From Pseudomonadota bacterium (GTDB lineage Bacteria; Myxococcota_A; Polyangia; Fen-1088), in assembly GCA_017881315.1 (NCBI GenBank), contig JADGRB010000014.1, forward strand, positions 1 through 40,415: DNA of 40,415 nt. Direction: 5' to 3'. This document shows, piece after piece, positions 1 to 10,137 of the stretch. The notes under the pieces were generated by a model, which had not been told where the DNA came from, did no database searches, and saw only the letters and a list, made by a program, of their open reading frames with translations. How positions within the stretch are numbered: position 1 is the stretch's first letter; each line of letters opens with the position of its first letter. Made by a program: the position numbers and the translations under genes.

Positions 1-53
1 GGCGGGCAGGGGGCGATTGCACTGATCTACTTCGCGTACACGCGCGCGGGCGA

Positions 54-1997
<1,944 letters not shown>

Positions 1998-2024
1998 ATT
2001 ACGGGGGATTTCACGTATTTGCAG

Positions 2025-2807
2025 CTACATTTCCGCCGATTTCCTCACGCCACCCTTCGCCCCGTCCTGGCCACCGACCGCACTGTCCTTTTTGCTCGGG
2101 GGCTTGCCGTCGGCCTCGCCGAGCTGCGTGCCGCCTTCGGCTTCCAGAAAAACCAAGGTCGCACCGGCCGCGACAAAAGGCGGCGCGACGAAGACCGCCA
2201 GCGGGATCAGATAAAGCAGCGTCGCCCCCAGGCCGAACCCGAGCGTCTGGGCGGGGTGGCGCGCGAGGTACGCCCACTTCTTTCCGAAGCTCGCCCCCCG
2301 GCGGGAGAGCGGGTAGTCGAAACCGTCGTAGGCCAGGAAGAGCGCGCCCAACCCCACGCCCACCAGGCTGCCGATGCCGCTGACCGCCGTCAGACCCAGA
2401 CCGACGACCAGCGCGAGCCCATAGAGCACGAGCTTGAGGAGGCCATGCACCAGCGCGCGGCCGGTCGACGCGATGAATGGCACAGCCGGCGCCGTGCCCC
2501 GAACGGATCGTTCGACCCGCTCCGAGAGTCTGTCGGCGAACACCGCCAGCAAGAGCGGCTGAGCGACCAGGAAGAGGACCACCCCCCCTAGGACCGTCAT
2601 GACGGCCAGGAAGATCCAGCCGATCACAGGCGAGGTGGTCAGCGTGGAGGTCAGCTCCTCGTGCCAGTAGCGCGCAGACGCAAACATGGTCGCCGCCCCC
2701 AGCGCGAGGTCCAGGACCATCGGCAGGAGCAGGTACGGCCACAGCCGGTGGCGGGCGACGTAGACACCCCCCCGGAATGGCGCCAGAAAACCGCGGAAGA
2801 ACCCCAC
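2025..2807 (-). CDS. EI24/CysZ-like multi-pass membrane protein
   Basis: A 260-residue integral membrane protein beginning GFFRGFLAPFRGGVYVARHRLWPYLLLPM, the typical opening of the EI24/CysZ domain. Hydrophobic segments fall near residues 24-44, 62-85, 118-155 and 190-220, with the DYPLSRRG-type motif between the last two, as in bacterial EI24 proteins. CysZ members import sulfate, but many EI24 proteins have no known substrate, so sulfate transport is not claimed. The charged Gly/Lys-rich C-terminus (after about 228) looks disordered. The start is GTG (2805-2807). It is divergent from the gene at 2881 and probably co-transcribed with the kinase downstream. Confidence 0.8.
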   Translation of the reverse strand: MGFFRGFLAPFRGGVYVARHRLWPYLLLPMVLDLALGAATMFASARYWHEELTSTLTTSPVIGWIFLAVMTVLGGVVLFLVAQPLLLAVFADRLSERVERSVRGTAPAVPFIASTGRALVHGLLKLVLYGLALVVGLGLTAVSGIGSLVGVGLGALFLAYDGFDYPLSRRGASFGKKWAYLARHPAQTLGFGLGATLLYLIPLAVFVAPPFVAAGATLVFLEAEGGTQLGEADGKPPSKKDSAVGGQDGAKGGVRKSAEM

Positions 2808-2880
2808 GCGGTGATTCTACACCGCCCGGCCCAGGAAACCGGAAAGGGCCCCCGACCGATACCCAGGGCAGGAGGATCCC

Positions 2881-3441
2881 ATGCCCACCACCATCAATCC
2901 CGTCTCCGAACGTCCGAGCGGCGCCGGGAGCGCCGATTCACGCCTCGAAATCGATTCCACCCGTCCACGTCAGACGGAGAAACCCGTCACCCCGTTTCGC
3001 GACGTACTGACCGGGGGTGTCTCGCTGCTCATGAGCGGCGCCGAGGTGGCGACCCACGTCGTGGCCGGCCCGGTCCTGGCGGCGGCCGTGCACGACGCCC
3101 GGGTTGGCGCCATGACGGCGGTCGGCGGCGCGGCGGCCGGCGGCTCGGGCGTGACCTCGGCGGGGGGCTGGCTCGTCGCTGCAGCCGGTGCGGGCGGACC
3201 GCTGGCGGCGATGTCCGGGGCGGGTAGTCTGTCCGGTCTGTCCGGTCTGTCCGGTCAATCCGGACAATCCGATCTTGGCAACGTGCAGGCGATGATGCAG
3301 GACGGCCAATCCTCGAATATGCAGCTGCTGGCCCTGCAGCAGCAGATTCAGGAGGAAAGTCAGCGCTTCTCGACGGTTTCCAACGTCATGCGCGCGAAGT
3401 TCGACACCGCCAAGGCCGCCGTTTCGAACATCCGGGCCTGA
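2881..3441 (+). CDS. Small protein with Gly/Ala-rich core and secretion-like C-terminal helix; function unknown
   Basis: A 186-residue protein starting at ATG 2881 behind a strong ribosome-binding site (AGGAGG at 2870-2875). The N-terminal 40 residues are polar and likely disordered. Residues about 45-120 form Gly/Ala-rich, moderately hydrophobic segments, followed by an SGLSGLSGQSGQS repeat tract. The last 40 residues (LQQQIQEESQRFSTVSNVMRAKFDTAKAAVSNIR) form an amphipathic helix whose S/N-rich pattern recalls C-terminal helices of small type III secretion needle/rod-type proteins and of myxobacterial proteins ending SNVMKARHDTAKNAI. That resemblance is from memory and weak; no secretion genes are nearby. 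It is followed 20 bases later by another small gene on the same strand. Confidence 0.7.
   Translation: MPTTINPVSERPSGAGSADSRLEIDSTRPRQTEKPVTPFRDVLTGGVSLLMSGAEVATHVVAGPVLAAAVHDARVGAMTAVGGAAAGGSGVTSAGGWLVAAAGAGGPLAAMSGAGSLSGLSGLSGQSGQSDLGNVQAMMQDGQSSNMQLLALQQQIQEESQRFSTVSNVMRAKFDTAKAAVSNIRA
3229..3273. repeat. 9-bp in-frame tandem repeat (ctgtccggt x3, then two degenerate units)
   Basis: Three exact copies of ctgtccggt (3229-3255) are followed by caatccgga and caatccgat. They encode SGLSGLSGQSGQSD in the small protein. The multiple-of-three unit keeps the frame, so the tract is a flexible linker that could vary in length between strains. Confidence 0.85.
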
Positions 3442-3461
3442 CGTGATAAGGTCGCGCGCAC

Positions 3462-3833
3462 GTGGCAGGCAAGGTCACAGGGCCCGGTAGCGGGCCTCCC
3501 GGCAGCGGGCCCATCGGCGGGAGCGACGAGAGTCGCCCGACCGCCGGGGCTCCCCGCTTTGCGGACAAGCTCGGGCAAACCGACGCCGCGGCGCGCGCGA
3601 CGAAGCCGACCGCCGCGACACCGCCGGGCGGCCTCACCTCCGACCTGGCGGCCGATCTGCGCGCCGGCAAGATCACGCCCAAAGCGGCGGTCGACCGCGT
3701 GATCGACCGCGTGGTCGAAAAACAGCTCGGCGCCAACGCCCCGGCGGCGACCCGCGAAAAGCTCCGGGCCGCCCTGGAAGACGCGGTCGCCGACGATCCG
3801 CTCCTCGCCGACAAGATCCGCGGCCTCGGCTGA
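3462..3833 (+). CDS. Small conserved-type protein of unknown function
   Basis: A 123-residue protein with a GTG start at 3462, 20 bases after the preceding gene; the Shine-Dalgarno is poor. The first 65 residues are Gly/Pro-rich and look disordered. The second half (DLAADLRAGKITPKAAVDRVIDRVVEKQLGANAPAATREKLRAALEDAVADDPLLADKIRGL) is predicted all-helical. This pattern of a 'LRAGxIt..aAvd' helix followed by 'R..lr..Leda..dDP.L' resembles small proteins that recur in myxobacterial genomes, but no function can be assigned. It is likely an operon partner of the gene at 2881. Confidence 0.65.
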   Translation: MAGKVTGPGSGPPGSGPIGGSDESRPTAGAPRFADKLGQTDAAARATKPTAATPPGGLTSDLAADLRAGKITPKAAVDRVIDRVVEKQLGANAPAATREKLRAALEDAVADDPLLADKIRGLG

Positions 3834-3885
3834 CCGACGGCCTGGGCTGACGCGAGGCCCAGACCGACCCGCGGCCTCGCGGTGG

Positions 3886-3907
3886 GATCTAGGTGAGATC
3901 TAGGTGG
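3886..3907. repeat. 11-bp direct repeat at the 3' end of the 101-residue gene
   Basis: GATCTAGGTGA occurs at 3886-3896 and GATCTAGGTGG at 3897-3907. On the minus strand the repeat duplicates the stop codon context of the small gene ending at 3900, giving a second in-frame TAG shortly after the first. It sits in the short convergent gap at 3834-3899, which also holds the weak hairpin CTGGGC/GCCCAG (3842-3862). Confidence 0.75.
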
Positions 3908-4205
3908 CTGTCGGGGCAGCGCCTGGCGCGTCCGCACCCATCGCGGCACGCCGGGCGGTCAGGGCCTCGCGCACCTTGGGTGGCAAGAACACACCGTCGG
4001 TATCGAACTGGGCCAGCGCGTCGGTCAGCGTGGCCGCGCGGTCGGCGGGCGGGGTCTTGCGATCGATGATGACGCACCACTGTCCCTTGAGCTTGCAGAG
4101 CCCGCCGCCCCCGGCGACGTCGCCCGTCATCGTGTCGTAACGGACCTGGATGCCAAGCTGGGTCGCGGCCTGCTCGAGCGCCTCGGTGAGCTGCTCAGGT
4201 TTCAT
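3900..4205 (-). CDS. Small conserved-type protein, unknown function, last gene of the lar operon
   Basis: A 101-residue soluble protein: MKPEQLTEALEQAATQLGIQVRYD, then GGGLCKLKGQWCVIIDRKTPPADRAATLTDALAQFDTDGVFLPPKVREAL. The pattern of a short alpha/beta fold with GGLC(K/R)L(K/R)G and an 'RKTPPADR' turn resembles a family of small hypothetical proteins, but I know of no assigned function. The ATG (4203-4205) overlaps the TGA of the PAS-HisKA gene by 4 bases, which fixes the start and implies translational coupling. The two Cys residues (GLC, QWC) are the only possible metal or redox ligands. Confidence 0.75.
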   Translation of the reverse strand: MKPEQLTEALEQAATQLGIQVRYDTMTGDVAGGGGLCKLKGQWCVIIDRKTPPADRAATLTDALAQFDTDGVFLPPKVREALTARRAAMGADAPGAAPTAT

Positions 4206-5830
4206 CTATCGTTTCTTTTACCGGTTTCGTCGGGCGGGGGAAAGTTTTCCTGTGTCGAACGCTCGAGATCGATGATCTGCGCTCCACCGACGTAGCTCTT
4301 GGTTTCATAACGCGTGACGCTACCGAGCTTGCGGACGATGGCCGCCATCCGATCGGCCTCTTCGAGAATCGTCCGCAGCGTGGGCAAATGGACGTCGTCC
4401 GGGCCGAGCTTGCGCATCAAGACCTGCGCATACCCCATCACCGAGGTGAGCGGCTGGTTGAGCTCGTGCGCGGCGGCGCCCGCCAGCTCGATCGCCACCG
4501 CCTGCTTCTCGGACACCGCCAGCTTCTCCTGCGCCGAAGCCAACCGTTCCTCCATGTGCAACCGCTCGCGCAGGTCGGAGAAGATGCCGACGGTCGCGAT
4601 CTCCCGACCCTCGTCGTCGAGCACCAGCGCGGCCGAGATGGACACCGGCACGTGCTCGCCGGTGGCGGTGATGAGGTGACGGCGCACCGGCTCGAGACGC
4701 CCGCCCCCGCCGTGTTGCGCCGAACGAATCAGGCGCATCACCTCGTGCGCCACCCCGGGAGCGTAGAGACGTCGAACCGACATGCGGCCGATGATCTCGC
4801 TGGCTTGGTAGCCGCAGATCCGCTCGGCGCTCTGGTTGAACAGTACGATCGTCCCACGCATGTTGGCGGCGATGATGCCGTCGACCGCCGAATTCAAGAT
4901 GCGCTTCAGGAACTCGCTGGTCCGCCGCAGCTCGCGCTCGAGCTCGCGCGCCAGCGTCACGTCGCGAAACGAGAAGATCGCCGCCTCGTGCTCGGACAGG
5001 ATCGCGATCGAAGCGACCGAGACCGTGATCCGGTCGCCCGAGGTGGTGACCAGCTCGAGATCGAAGTTATCGACCGGCTCGGCCGCTATGGCCCGCGCGA
5101 TCTGTCGTTCCAGGGTGGCGCGGAATGCCTCGGGCACGAGCTGCATGATCGATTTGCCGGCCAGACCATCCCGCGCGTAGCCGGTCACCTCCTCGGCGGC
5201 GCGGTTCATGTAGAGGACCGCGCCGGTCGCGTCGACCACCACGATGCCGTCGGAGGCGCTGTCGATGAAGGCCCGGTAGCGCTCGAGGGCGCGACCTCGG
5301 CGTTCCTCGCGCACGTCGGGGAGCGTGACGCGGCGGGTGCGTTCGCGGATCGGATCGAGCGCCCGGGCGCCGCGCAGGACGATGCCGAGCACCGCCGCCG
5401 CCACCCGCCCCTGGCTGATCGACGCTTCCGCGGCGCGCGCGGCCGCCTCCCCGACGAACCGCGCGACCAGCGCCCCGACCGGCTTGCGCCCGATCAGAAC
5501 CGGAAATACGGCGGAGACCTCGCCCGGACCGGGCGCGCCGTCACCCCCGCCGGTGAAGGTCACCTCGCCCCCTTCCATCGCGCGCTGAACGTGCGGGTAC
5601 TGCGCCAGCGGCAGGCGGGTCCGGCCGACCTCGACCTCCTCGCTGTCGGCGACCAGATAGGCCGCGTCGGGGTCGGCCAGGATCGCGAGCAGGCTGACCG
5701 ACGCCGCACCCAAGGCGCGCGCCACGTGCTCGGCCGCCGCGTGGAGCTGGCTCTCCCCGGTTCCGACGGACAGCACCTGGGCCGCCTGCGCCAGCGCGTC
5801 CAGATCCGGCGGCGGCGACTCGTCGCTCAC
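4202..5830 (-). CDS. PAS-PAS-HisKA sensor protein lacking a HATPase_c domain
   Basis: The ORF track extends this frame to 7030, but the coding protein starts at GTG 5830, which overlaps the larC stop as GTGA (5830-5827). It has 542 residues: a GAF-like region (about 15-160), a linker, PAS 1 (about 185-300, RYRAFIDSASDGIVVVDATG), PAS 2 (about 310-430, RILNSAVDGIIAANMRG) and a HisKA helix with phospho-acceptor-like His455 in AAAHELNQPLTS. After the dimerisation helices it ends with RYETKSYVGGAQIIDLERS and a short polar tail. The N, G1, F and G2 boxes of an ATPase domain are absent, so it cannot autophosphorylate in the usual way unless a partner supplies ATPase activity. The YETKSYVGG tail seems family-like rather than random truncation. 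No TM segments, so probably cytoplasmic. Confidence 0.85.
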   Translation of the reverse strand: MSDESPPPDLDALAQAAQVLSVGTGESQLHAAAEHVARALGAASVSLLAILADPDAAYLVADSEEVEVGRTRLPLAQYPHVQRAMEGGEVTFTGGGDGAPGPGEVSAVFPVLIGRKPVGALVARFVGEAAARAAEASISQGRVAAAVLGIVLRGARALDPIRERTRRVTLPDVREERRGRALERYRAFIDSASDGIVVVDATGAVLYMNRAAEEVTGYARDGLAGKSIMQLVPEAFRATLERQIARAIAAEPVDNFDLELVTTSGDRITVSVASIAILSEHEAAIFSFRDVTLARELERELRRTSEFLKRILNSAVDGIIAANMRGTIVLFNQSAERICGYQASEIIGRMSVRRLYAPGVAHEVMRLIRSAQHGGGGRLEPVRRHLITATGEHVPVSISAALVLDDEGREIATVGIFSDLRERLHMEERLASAQEKLAVSEKQAVAIELAGAAAHELNQPLTSVMGYAQVLMRKLGPDDVHLPTLRTILEEADRMAAIVRKLGSVTRYETKSYVGGAQIIDLERSTQENFPPPDETGKRNDR

Positions 5831-7245
5831 CCGCGCGGTCTCCGCGCGCGGCGGACCGGTCCGCCGCGGACCCCCGAGACCCGCGCGGGCAGCAGCGCGC
5901 GGGCCGCGGCCGCCGCCGCGGCCAGCACCTCGCGCGCGGGGATCCGCGCGCGGGTCGCCAATCGCCGGCAGTCGTCGAACTCGGGCTGTGCCCCCAGGAT
6001 CTCGCCGTCGAGCGCGGCGAGCTTGACCCGAATCTTTCCGTAGGGCGTCTCGACCGTCGCGAACGAGCGCGCGAGGACCACGCGATCGAGCATCCGCCGG
6101 CGCAGCCCCAGCGTGGTCGAGTTTTCGAAGAACGCCCGCTCGACGACGGCCAGCGCCGTGGGCGGAACCAGGGCCGACACCTGCAGCGCCGGTCGCCCCT
6201 TCTTCATCAAGATCGGCGCCGACCAGACGTCCACCGCCCCAGCCGCCGAGAGCGCGTCGTAGAGCGGCCCGACCAGCTGCGGGCTCAGATCGTCGAGGTT
6301 GGCTTCGAGCAACACCACCTCCGCGGCGGCTGGCGGATCCTCCGCCCCGAGCGCCTCGCCGAGCACCACCCGCAACACGTTCGCCCGATCGAGGAGCTCG
6401 CGCGTCCCGGCGCCGTAACCGACCGCGCGCACCCGCATCGGCGGCAGCGGTCCGAACTTGTCGACGACGGCCGCCAGGATCGCCGCGCCCGTCGGGGTGG
6501 TCAGCTCGCCGTCGCCGACGGGGCGGATCGGGATCTCCGCCAGCAGCGCCAGGGTCGCCGGCGCCGGCACGGGAACCAGGCCGTGCGCCGTGCGAACCAG
6601 GCCGGTTCCCACCACGGGCGGCAACGATCCGATCGACGCGGGCGCGAGGTGGGCGATCGCCGCCGCGAGCCCGACCACGTCGGCGATCGAGTCGTAGGCG
6701 CCGACCTCGTGAAACGCGACCCGATCGATCCGGGTTCCGTGCAGCGCCGCCTCGACCTCGGCGATCCGCGCAAAGATGTCGGCGGCCAGTGCCCGCGCGT
6801 CGGGATCGAGCCGCGCGCGCGCCAGGAGCCGCTTGACCTCCGCGTAGTCCCGATGATCGTGCGCCTGCGGCGGCGGCCGCTTGGAGCCGCGCCGGTTGCC
6901 GGGTGCGGGCGCGTCCGCGTGCGGATGGTCGTGGCCGTGCGCGTGTGCGTCGGCGTGCGAATGCCCGGCCGCGTGCGAATGCCCGTGATCGGCCGTGTGC
7001 GCGGGATGGGCACGGTTCTGACCCGGCCACTTCACCTCGAAGCTCCGGCCGACATACGCCCCGCGCTTTCGCCGCCCGAATCCCACCACCAACCCCCGCA
7101 CGCCCATCGCCTCGACGGCGCCCTTCACCACCGCCGCCGGCACACCCGCGTCGACCAGCGCCGCCACCGCCATGTCGCCGGCGATACCCGAAGTGGGCTC
7201 GAAATGCAGATGCAGCCGCTCGAGAGATCGGGGCGGCGCGCTCAC
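5827..7245 (-). CDS. larC: LarC, nickel-insertion enzyme of nickel-pincer cofactor synthesis
   Basis: LarC (TIGR00299 family) inserts nickel into the pincer-dithioacid nucleotide used by lactate racemase LarA and other racemases/epimerases. The protein opens LHLHFEPTSGIAGDMAVAALVDAGVP, the family's N-terminal signature, and carries AFHEVGAYDSIADVVG, TPTGAAI and LLEANLDDLSPQLVGPLYDAL further on. A His-rich insertion (about residues 80-130, repeated H-x-H and HGH) probably binds or stores nickel. At 472 residues it is longer than typical LarC because of this insertion and a basic tail. It is one continuous frame, unlike Lactobacillus plantarum larC, which needs a programmed frameshift. The GTG start (7243-7245) overlaps the larB stop by 4 bases. 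Confidence 0.92.
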   Translation of the reverse strand: MSAPPRSLERLHLHFEPTSGIAGDMAVAALVDAGVPAAVVKGAVEAMGVRGLVVGFGRRKRGAYVGRSFEVKWPGQNRAHPAHTADHGHSHAAGHSHADAHAHGHDHPHADAPAPGNRRGSKRPPPQAHDHRDYAEVKRLLARARLDPDARALAADIFARIAEVEAALHGTRIDRVAFHEVGAYDSIADVVGLAAAIAHLAPASIGSLPPVVGTGLVRTAHGLVPVPAPATLALLAEIPIRPVGDGELTTPTGAAILAAVVDKFGPLPPMRVRAVGYGAGTRELLDRANVLRVVLGEALGAEDPPAAAEVVLLEANLDDLSPQLVGPLYDALSAAGAVDVWSAPILMKKGRPALQVSALVPPTALAVVERAFFENSTTLGLRRRMLDRVVLARSFATVETPYGKIRVKLAALDGEILGAQPEFDDCRRLATRARIPAREVLAAAAAAARALLPARVSGVRGGPVRRARRPRG

Positions 7246-8000
7246 GGCTCGCGCTTCCGGGTCAGCATGGCCGCCATCCGCACCGCGCCGAAACCGTTGT
7301 CGATGTTGACCACCGCGACGCCCGCCGCGCAGGAATTCAACATCGACAGGAGGGCCGCGATCCCGCCCAGGCTGGCGCCGTAGCCCACGCTGGTCGGCAC
7401 CGCGATCACCGGTCGCGCGAAGAGGCCGCCCACCACGCTCGGCAGCGCGCCCTCCATCCCGGCCACCACGATGACGATCTCGGCAGCGGCGATGGTTTCC
7501 CGATGCGCGATGAGGCGGTGCAGCCCCGCGACGCCGACGTCGAAGATCCGCTCGACCCGATTGCCGGAGAGCTCCGCGGTCAGCGCCGCCTCCTCGGCCA
7601 CGGGAACGTCCGAGGTCCCCGCGCTCACCACCGCGATGACGCCCCGGCCCCGATCGGGCGCCGGCGTCGGGCCGACCACGACCACCCGCGGGATGGGCAG
7701 ATAGCGCGCCTCCGGAACTGCTGGCACCACCAGGGCGGCGGCGGCGGCGGTGACGCGGGTCGCGAACACCGTCGCGCCACCTCGGGCCAGCTCGACCAAG
7801 ATCGCCGAGATCTGCTCCGGGGTCTTCCCGTCGCCCAGGACCACTTCCGGAAAGCCGGTGCGCAGGTGGCGGTGGGTGTCGACGTGCGCGAAATCGAGCT
7901 CGCGAAACGGCAGCTCGCGCAGCTGCTGCATCGTCTGATCGACGGTGGCGCGGCCCGCCTGGACGTCCTCGAGGATCGCGCGCAGACGTTGGGGATCCAT
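7242..8000 (-). CDS. larB: LarB, nicotinate-adenine-dinucleotide carboxylase/hydrolase
   Basis: LarB carboxylates the pyridinium ring of NaAD and cleaves the phosphoanhydride to give the biscarboxylate mononucleotide, the first step to the nickel-pincer cofactor. The C-terminal half is PurE-like: VVSAGTSDVPVAEEAALTAELSG, FDVGVAGLHRL, VVAGMEGALPSVVGGLF and VPTSVGYGASLGGIAALL. The N-terminal 100 residues (RLRAILEDVQAGRATVDQTMQQLREL ... THRHLRTGFPEVVLGDGKTPEQ) match LarB's specific extension. I start it at ATG 8000 (252 residues); the longer track ORF is antisense to the kinase upstream. It is the first gene of a four-gene overlapping minus-strand operon. larE and larA are not in the window. Confidence 0.92.
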   Translation of the reverse strand: MDPQRLRAILEDVQAGRATVDQTMQQLRELPFRELDFAHVDTHRHLRTGFPEVVLGDGKTPEQISAILVELARGGATVFATRVTAAAAALVVPAVPEARYLPIPRVVVVGPTPAPDRGRGVIAVVSAGTSDVPVAEEAALTAELSGNRVERIFDVGVAGLHRLIAHRETIAAAEIVIVVAGMEGALPSVVGGLFARPVIAVPTSVGYGASLGGIAALLSMLNSCAAGVAVVNIDNGFGAVRMAAMLTRKREP

Positions 8001-8111
8001 ACCAACTTCGACAATATCACCTGCGGCGCCGATCTCAGGTCGGCAAGCGGGACGATGGGGTGGCGACGGGTTGGCGACATGGTAACTTGGGCGGCCCTGG
8101 AATCGCCGCCG

Positions 8112-9974
8112 ATGAGCGCCCAATCCCGATACACGATCCTGCGCAAGATTACCGACGGTGGCACGGCGGAGATCTTCCTGGCCAAGCAGCACGGCGCGCA
8201 GGGGTTCGAAAAGACGGTGGTGCTCAAGCGCATCTTCACCACCTTCTATGCCGACCCGCAGTTCCGCCACATGCTGGTCGACGAGGCCCACGTGGCGATG
8301 TCGCTCAACCACAGCAACATCGTGCAGGTGCTCGACCTCGGCGAAGCCGAGGGTCGGTACTTCCTGGCCATGGAGCTCGTCGACGGCTGGACGCTCGACC
8401 GGATCCTCAAGCGCTCCAAAGCGGCCGGCGTGCCGATCCCCCCGGCGCTCGCGCTCTATGTGACGGCCGAGATCTGCCGAGCTCTCGCCTACGCGCACAA
8501 CAAGAAGCGCAGCGACGGCAAGCCGCTCGGCATCGTTCACCGCGACGTGAGCCCGCACAACGTCCTGCTCAGCGAGCAGGGTGAAGTGAAGCTCACCGAC
8601 TTCGGAATTGCCAAGGCGCAAAACAAGACCGAGAAGAGCCTGGGCAACCTCATCAAGGGGAAGGTCGCCTTCATGTCTCCCGAGCAGGCGTCGGGCGGCG
8701 AGCTGGACGCGCGCTCGGACCTCTTCTCGGCGGGAACGATGCTCTACGTGATGATCACGCGGCGACATCCGTTCGACGCGCCCACCGACTACGAGACGCT
8801 GATGCTGGTCAAAAACGGCGACTTCCTGCCGCCCGAGACCGCGCGCCCGGGTCTCAACCCGGAGCTCTACCGCGCGATCCGCAAGGCGATGGGGAAGACG
8901 CCGGCCGACCGCTATCAAAAAGCGGAAGACATGCTCATCGACGTCGAGCAGGTGATGCGGCTGGCGTTTCGTCCCGTCGGACAGACCGAGCTGCAGCGTT
9001 GGCTGGCGGATCTGAGCACCAAGGACGGCGTCCCGACGCTCACGCGCGAGGCGCCGCCCGAACCGCCGGCTTCGCGCTCGACGGTGGGCCCGCTGCGCGC
9101 GGGCGAGGGTCAGGAGTCGGGCCTGGTGCTGACCCTCGACGATGCGGAAGAAGTCCGGCAGTCCGATCGACCGCCGCCCCATCCGGGCGCGACGGTTCCC
9201 ATGATGCGGCCGCCGCAATTCGAGGCGGCGGATCGCCCCTGGCACGGCCGATCGTCGGTGCGGATAGGAGTCGCGATCGCCGTCCTGCTGCTGGGGGTCG
9301 TCGTGGCGGCCAAGGCACTCAGCGGTCGCCATCTCCCGGCGGCCCCCGAGATGGCCAGCGGAACGGCGGCCGCACCGGCAGCCAGCGCCGCCGCCCAGCC
9401 GAGCCCGCCGGCCGCGATGGCGCCTTCGCCACCCGCCCAGAGCCCACCTCCTCCCGCGGGCGGGACCGCCGACGCGCGGCCCAGCGCTTCCGTCGCGGCC
9501 GCGCCGGCGACCCACGATGCGGCGACCGCCGCCCGCGACAGCGGCGGCGGGCACGAGATCGCGGCCGCCGATGACGTGCATGGCGCGACCGCTCCCGACG
9601 ACCGTGCGCCCGCGGAGGACGACGGGAAGGATCACGCCTCACCCAAGACGCATGGCCCGATCAAGATCAAACCGCCTCAAGTCCCGGTGCTGATCAAGAG
9701 CGATCCCGAAGGCTCGCATGTCGCGACCGGCCCGAAGGTATTCGGAACGACGCCCCTCACGCTCAAGCTGCGCCCCGGAAATTCCTACGACCTGACCTTC
9801 ACCAAGGCCGGTTATGCGCCGGTCCTTCGCCACTACCACTTCGACGCTCACGGTCCGCAGACGCTGCGGGTCAGCCTGAAGAAGGCGCCCGAGACGCACA
9901 AGCCAGCGGCGGCGCCCGCCCCGGCGCCGAAGCCGGCGCCCGCCCCGGCGAAGAGCGGCTTCTTCTCCCGCTGA
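8112..9974 (+). CDS. Ser/Thr protein kinase with TM helix and C-terminal PEGA domain
   Basis: The ORF track begins this frame at 6903, antisense to larC/larB; the real start is ATG 8112 (620 residues) or possibly ATG 8079. The Hanks-type kinase domain spans about residues 7-270: Lys39 (VVLKRIF), HRDVSPHNVLL with His143-Arg144-Asp145, DFGIAKA, MSPEQASGG. A linker leads to one TM helix (about 378-400, IGVAIAVLLLGVVVAAKAL), a long Ala/Pro-rich stretch, and a complete PEGA domain (about 515-592, VPVLIKSDPEGSHVATGPKVFGTTPLTLKLRPGNSYDLTFTKAGY). It ends in a PAPAPKP tail. Compared with the kinase at the left edge, this one shows what an intact C-terminus looks like. It is divergent from larB. Confidence 0.88.
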   Translation: MSAQSRYTILRKITDGGTAEIFLAKQHGAQGFEKTVVLKRIFTTFYADPQFRHMLVDEAHVAMSLNHSNIVQVLDLGEAEGRYFLAMELVDGWTLDRILKRSKAAGVPIPPALALYVTAEICRALAYAHNKKRSDGKPLGIVHRDVSPHNVLLSEQGEVKLTDFGIAKAQNKTEKSLGNLIKGKVAFMSPEQASGGELDARSDLFSAGTMLYVMITRRHPFDAPTDYETLMLVKNGDFLPPETARPGLNPELYRAIRKAMGKTPADRYQKAEDMLIDVEQVMRLAFRPVGQTELQRWLADLSTKDGVPTLTREAPPEPPASRSTVGPLRAGEGQESGLVLTLDDAEEVRQSDRPPPHPGATVPMMRPPQFEAADRPWHGRSSVRIGVAIAVLLLGVVVAAKALSGRHLPAAPEMASGTAAAPAASAAAQPSPPAAMAPSPPAQSPPPPAGGTADARPSASVAAAPATHDAATAARDSGGGHEIAAADDVHGATAPDDRAPAEDDGKDHASPKTHGPIKIKPPQVPVLIKSDPEGSHVATGPKVFGTTPLTLKLRPGNSYDLTFTKAGYAPVLRHYHFDAHGPQTLRVSLKKAPETHKPAAAPAPAPKPAPAPAKSGFFSR

Positions 9975-9980
9975 CCTCCG

Positions 9981-10002
9981 GGCGGGGACGACTCCCCCCG
10001 CC
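9981..10002 (+). terminator. Candidate hairpin terminator after the kinase gene
   Basis: Seven bases after the kinase stop, GGCGGGG (9981-9987) pairs with CCCCGCC (9996-10002) around an 8-base loop, followed by gattcgaattt, which is T-rich for this genome but not a clean T-run. The rest of the 163-base gap to the CBS gene shows a TTGACA at 10077-10082 but no matching -10 at normal spacing. Confidence 0.4.
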
Positions 10003-10137
10003 GATTCGAATTTGGTGACGCGTCGCGGACCGCGCAAGGGCCAACGGGACCGAGTGGTCACGCGGACTTCGCGGAATTGACACGCGCGGTGGTGGCCGTC
10101 GGCTCAACGCTCGCTAAACTTAGGGAGGAGGCAAGTC

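Noticed and set aside
5827-7245. Programmed frameshift in larC, as in Lactobacillus
   Set aside because: The frame is continuous over 472 residues, with both halves of LarC in one ORF.
10003-10013. T-loop-like gattcgaattt suggesting a tRNA
   Set aside because: No acceptor stem, anticodon arm or CCA end can be drawn around it.
10077-10120. TTGACA upstream of the CBS gene as a sigma-70 promoter
   Set aside because: No -10-like hexamer lies 16-18 bases downstream; the only candidate, TAAACT (10115-10120), is 32 bases away.
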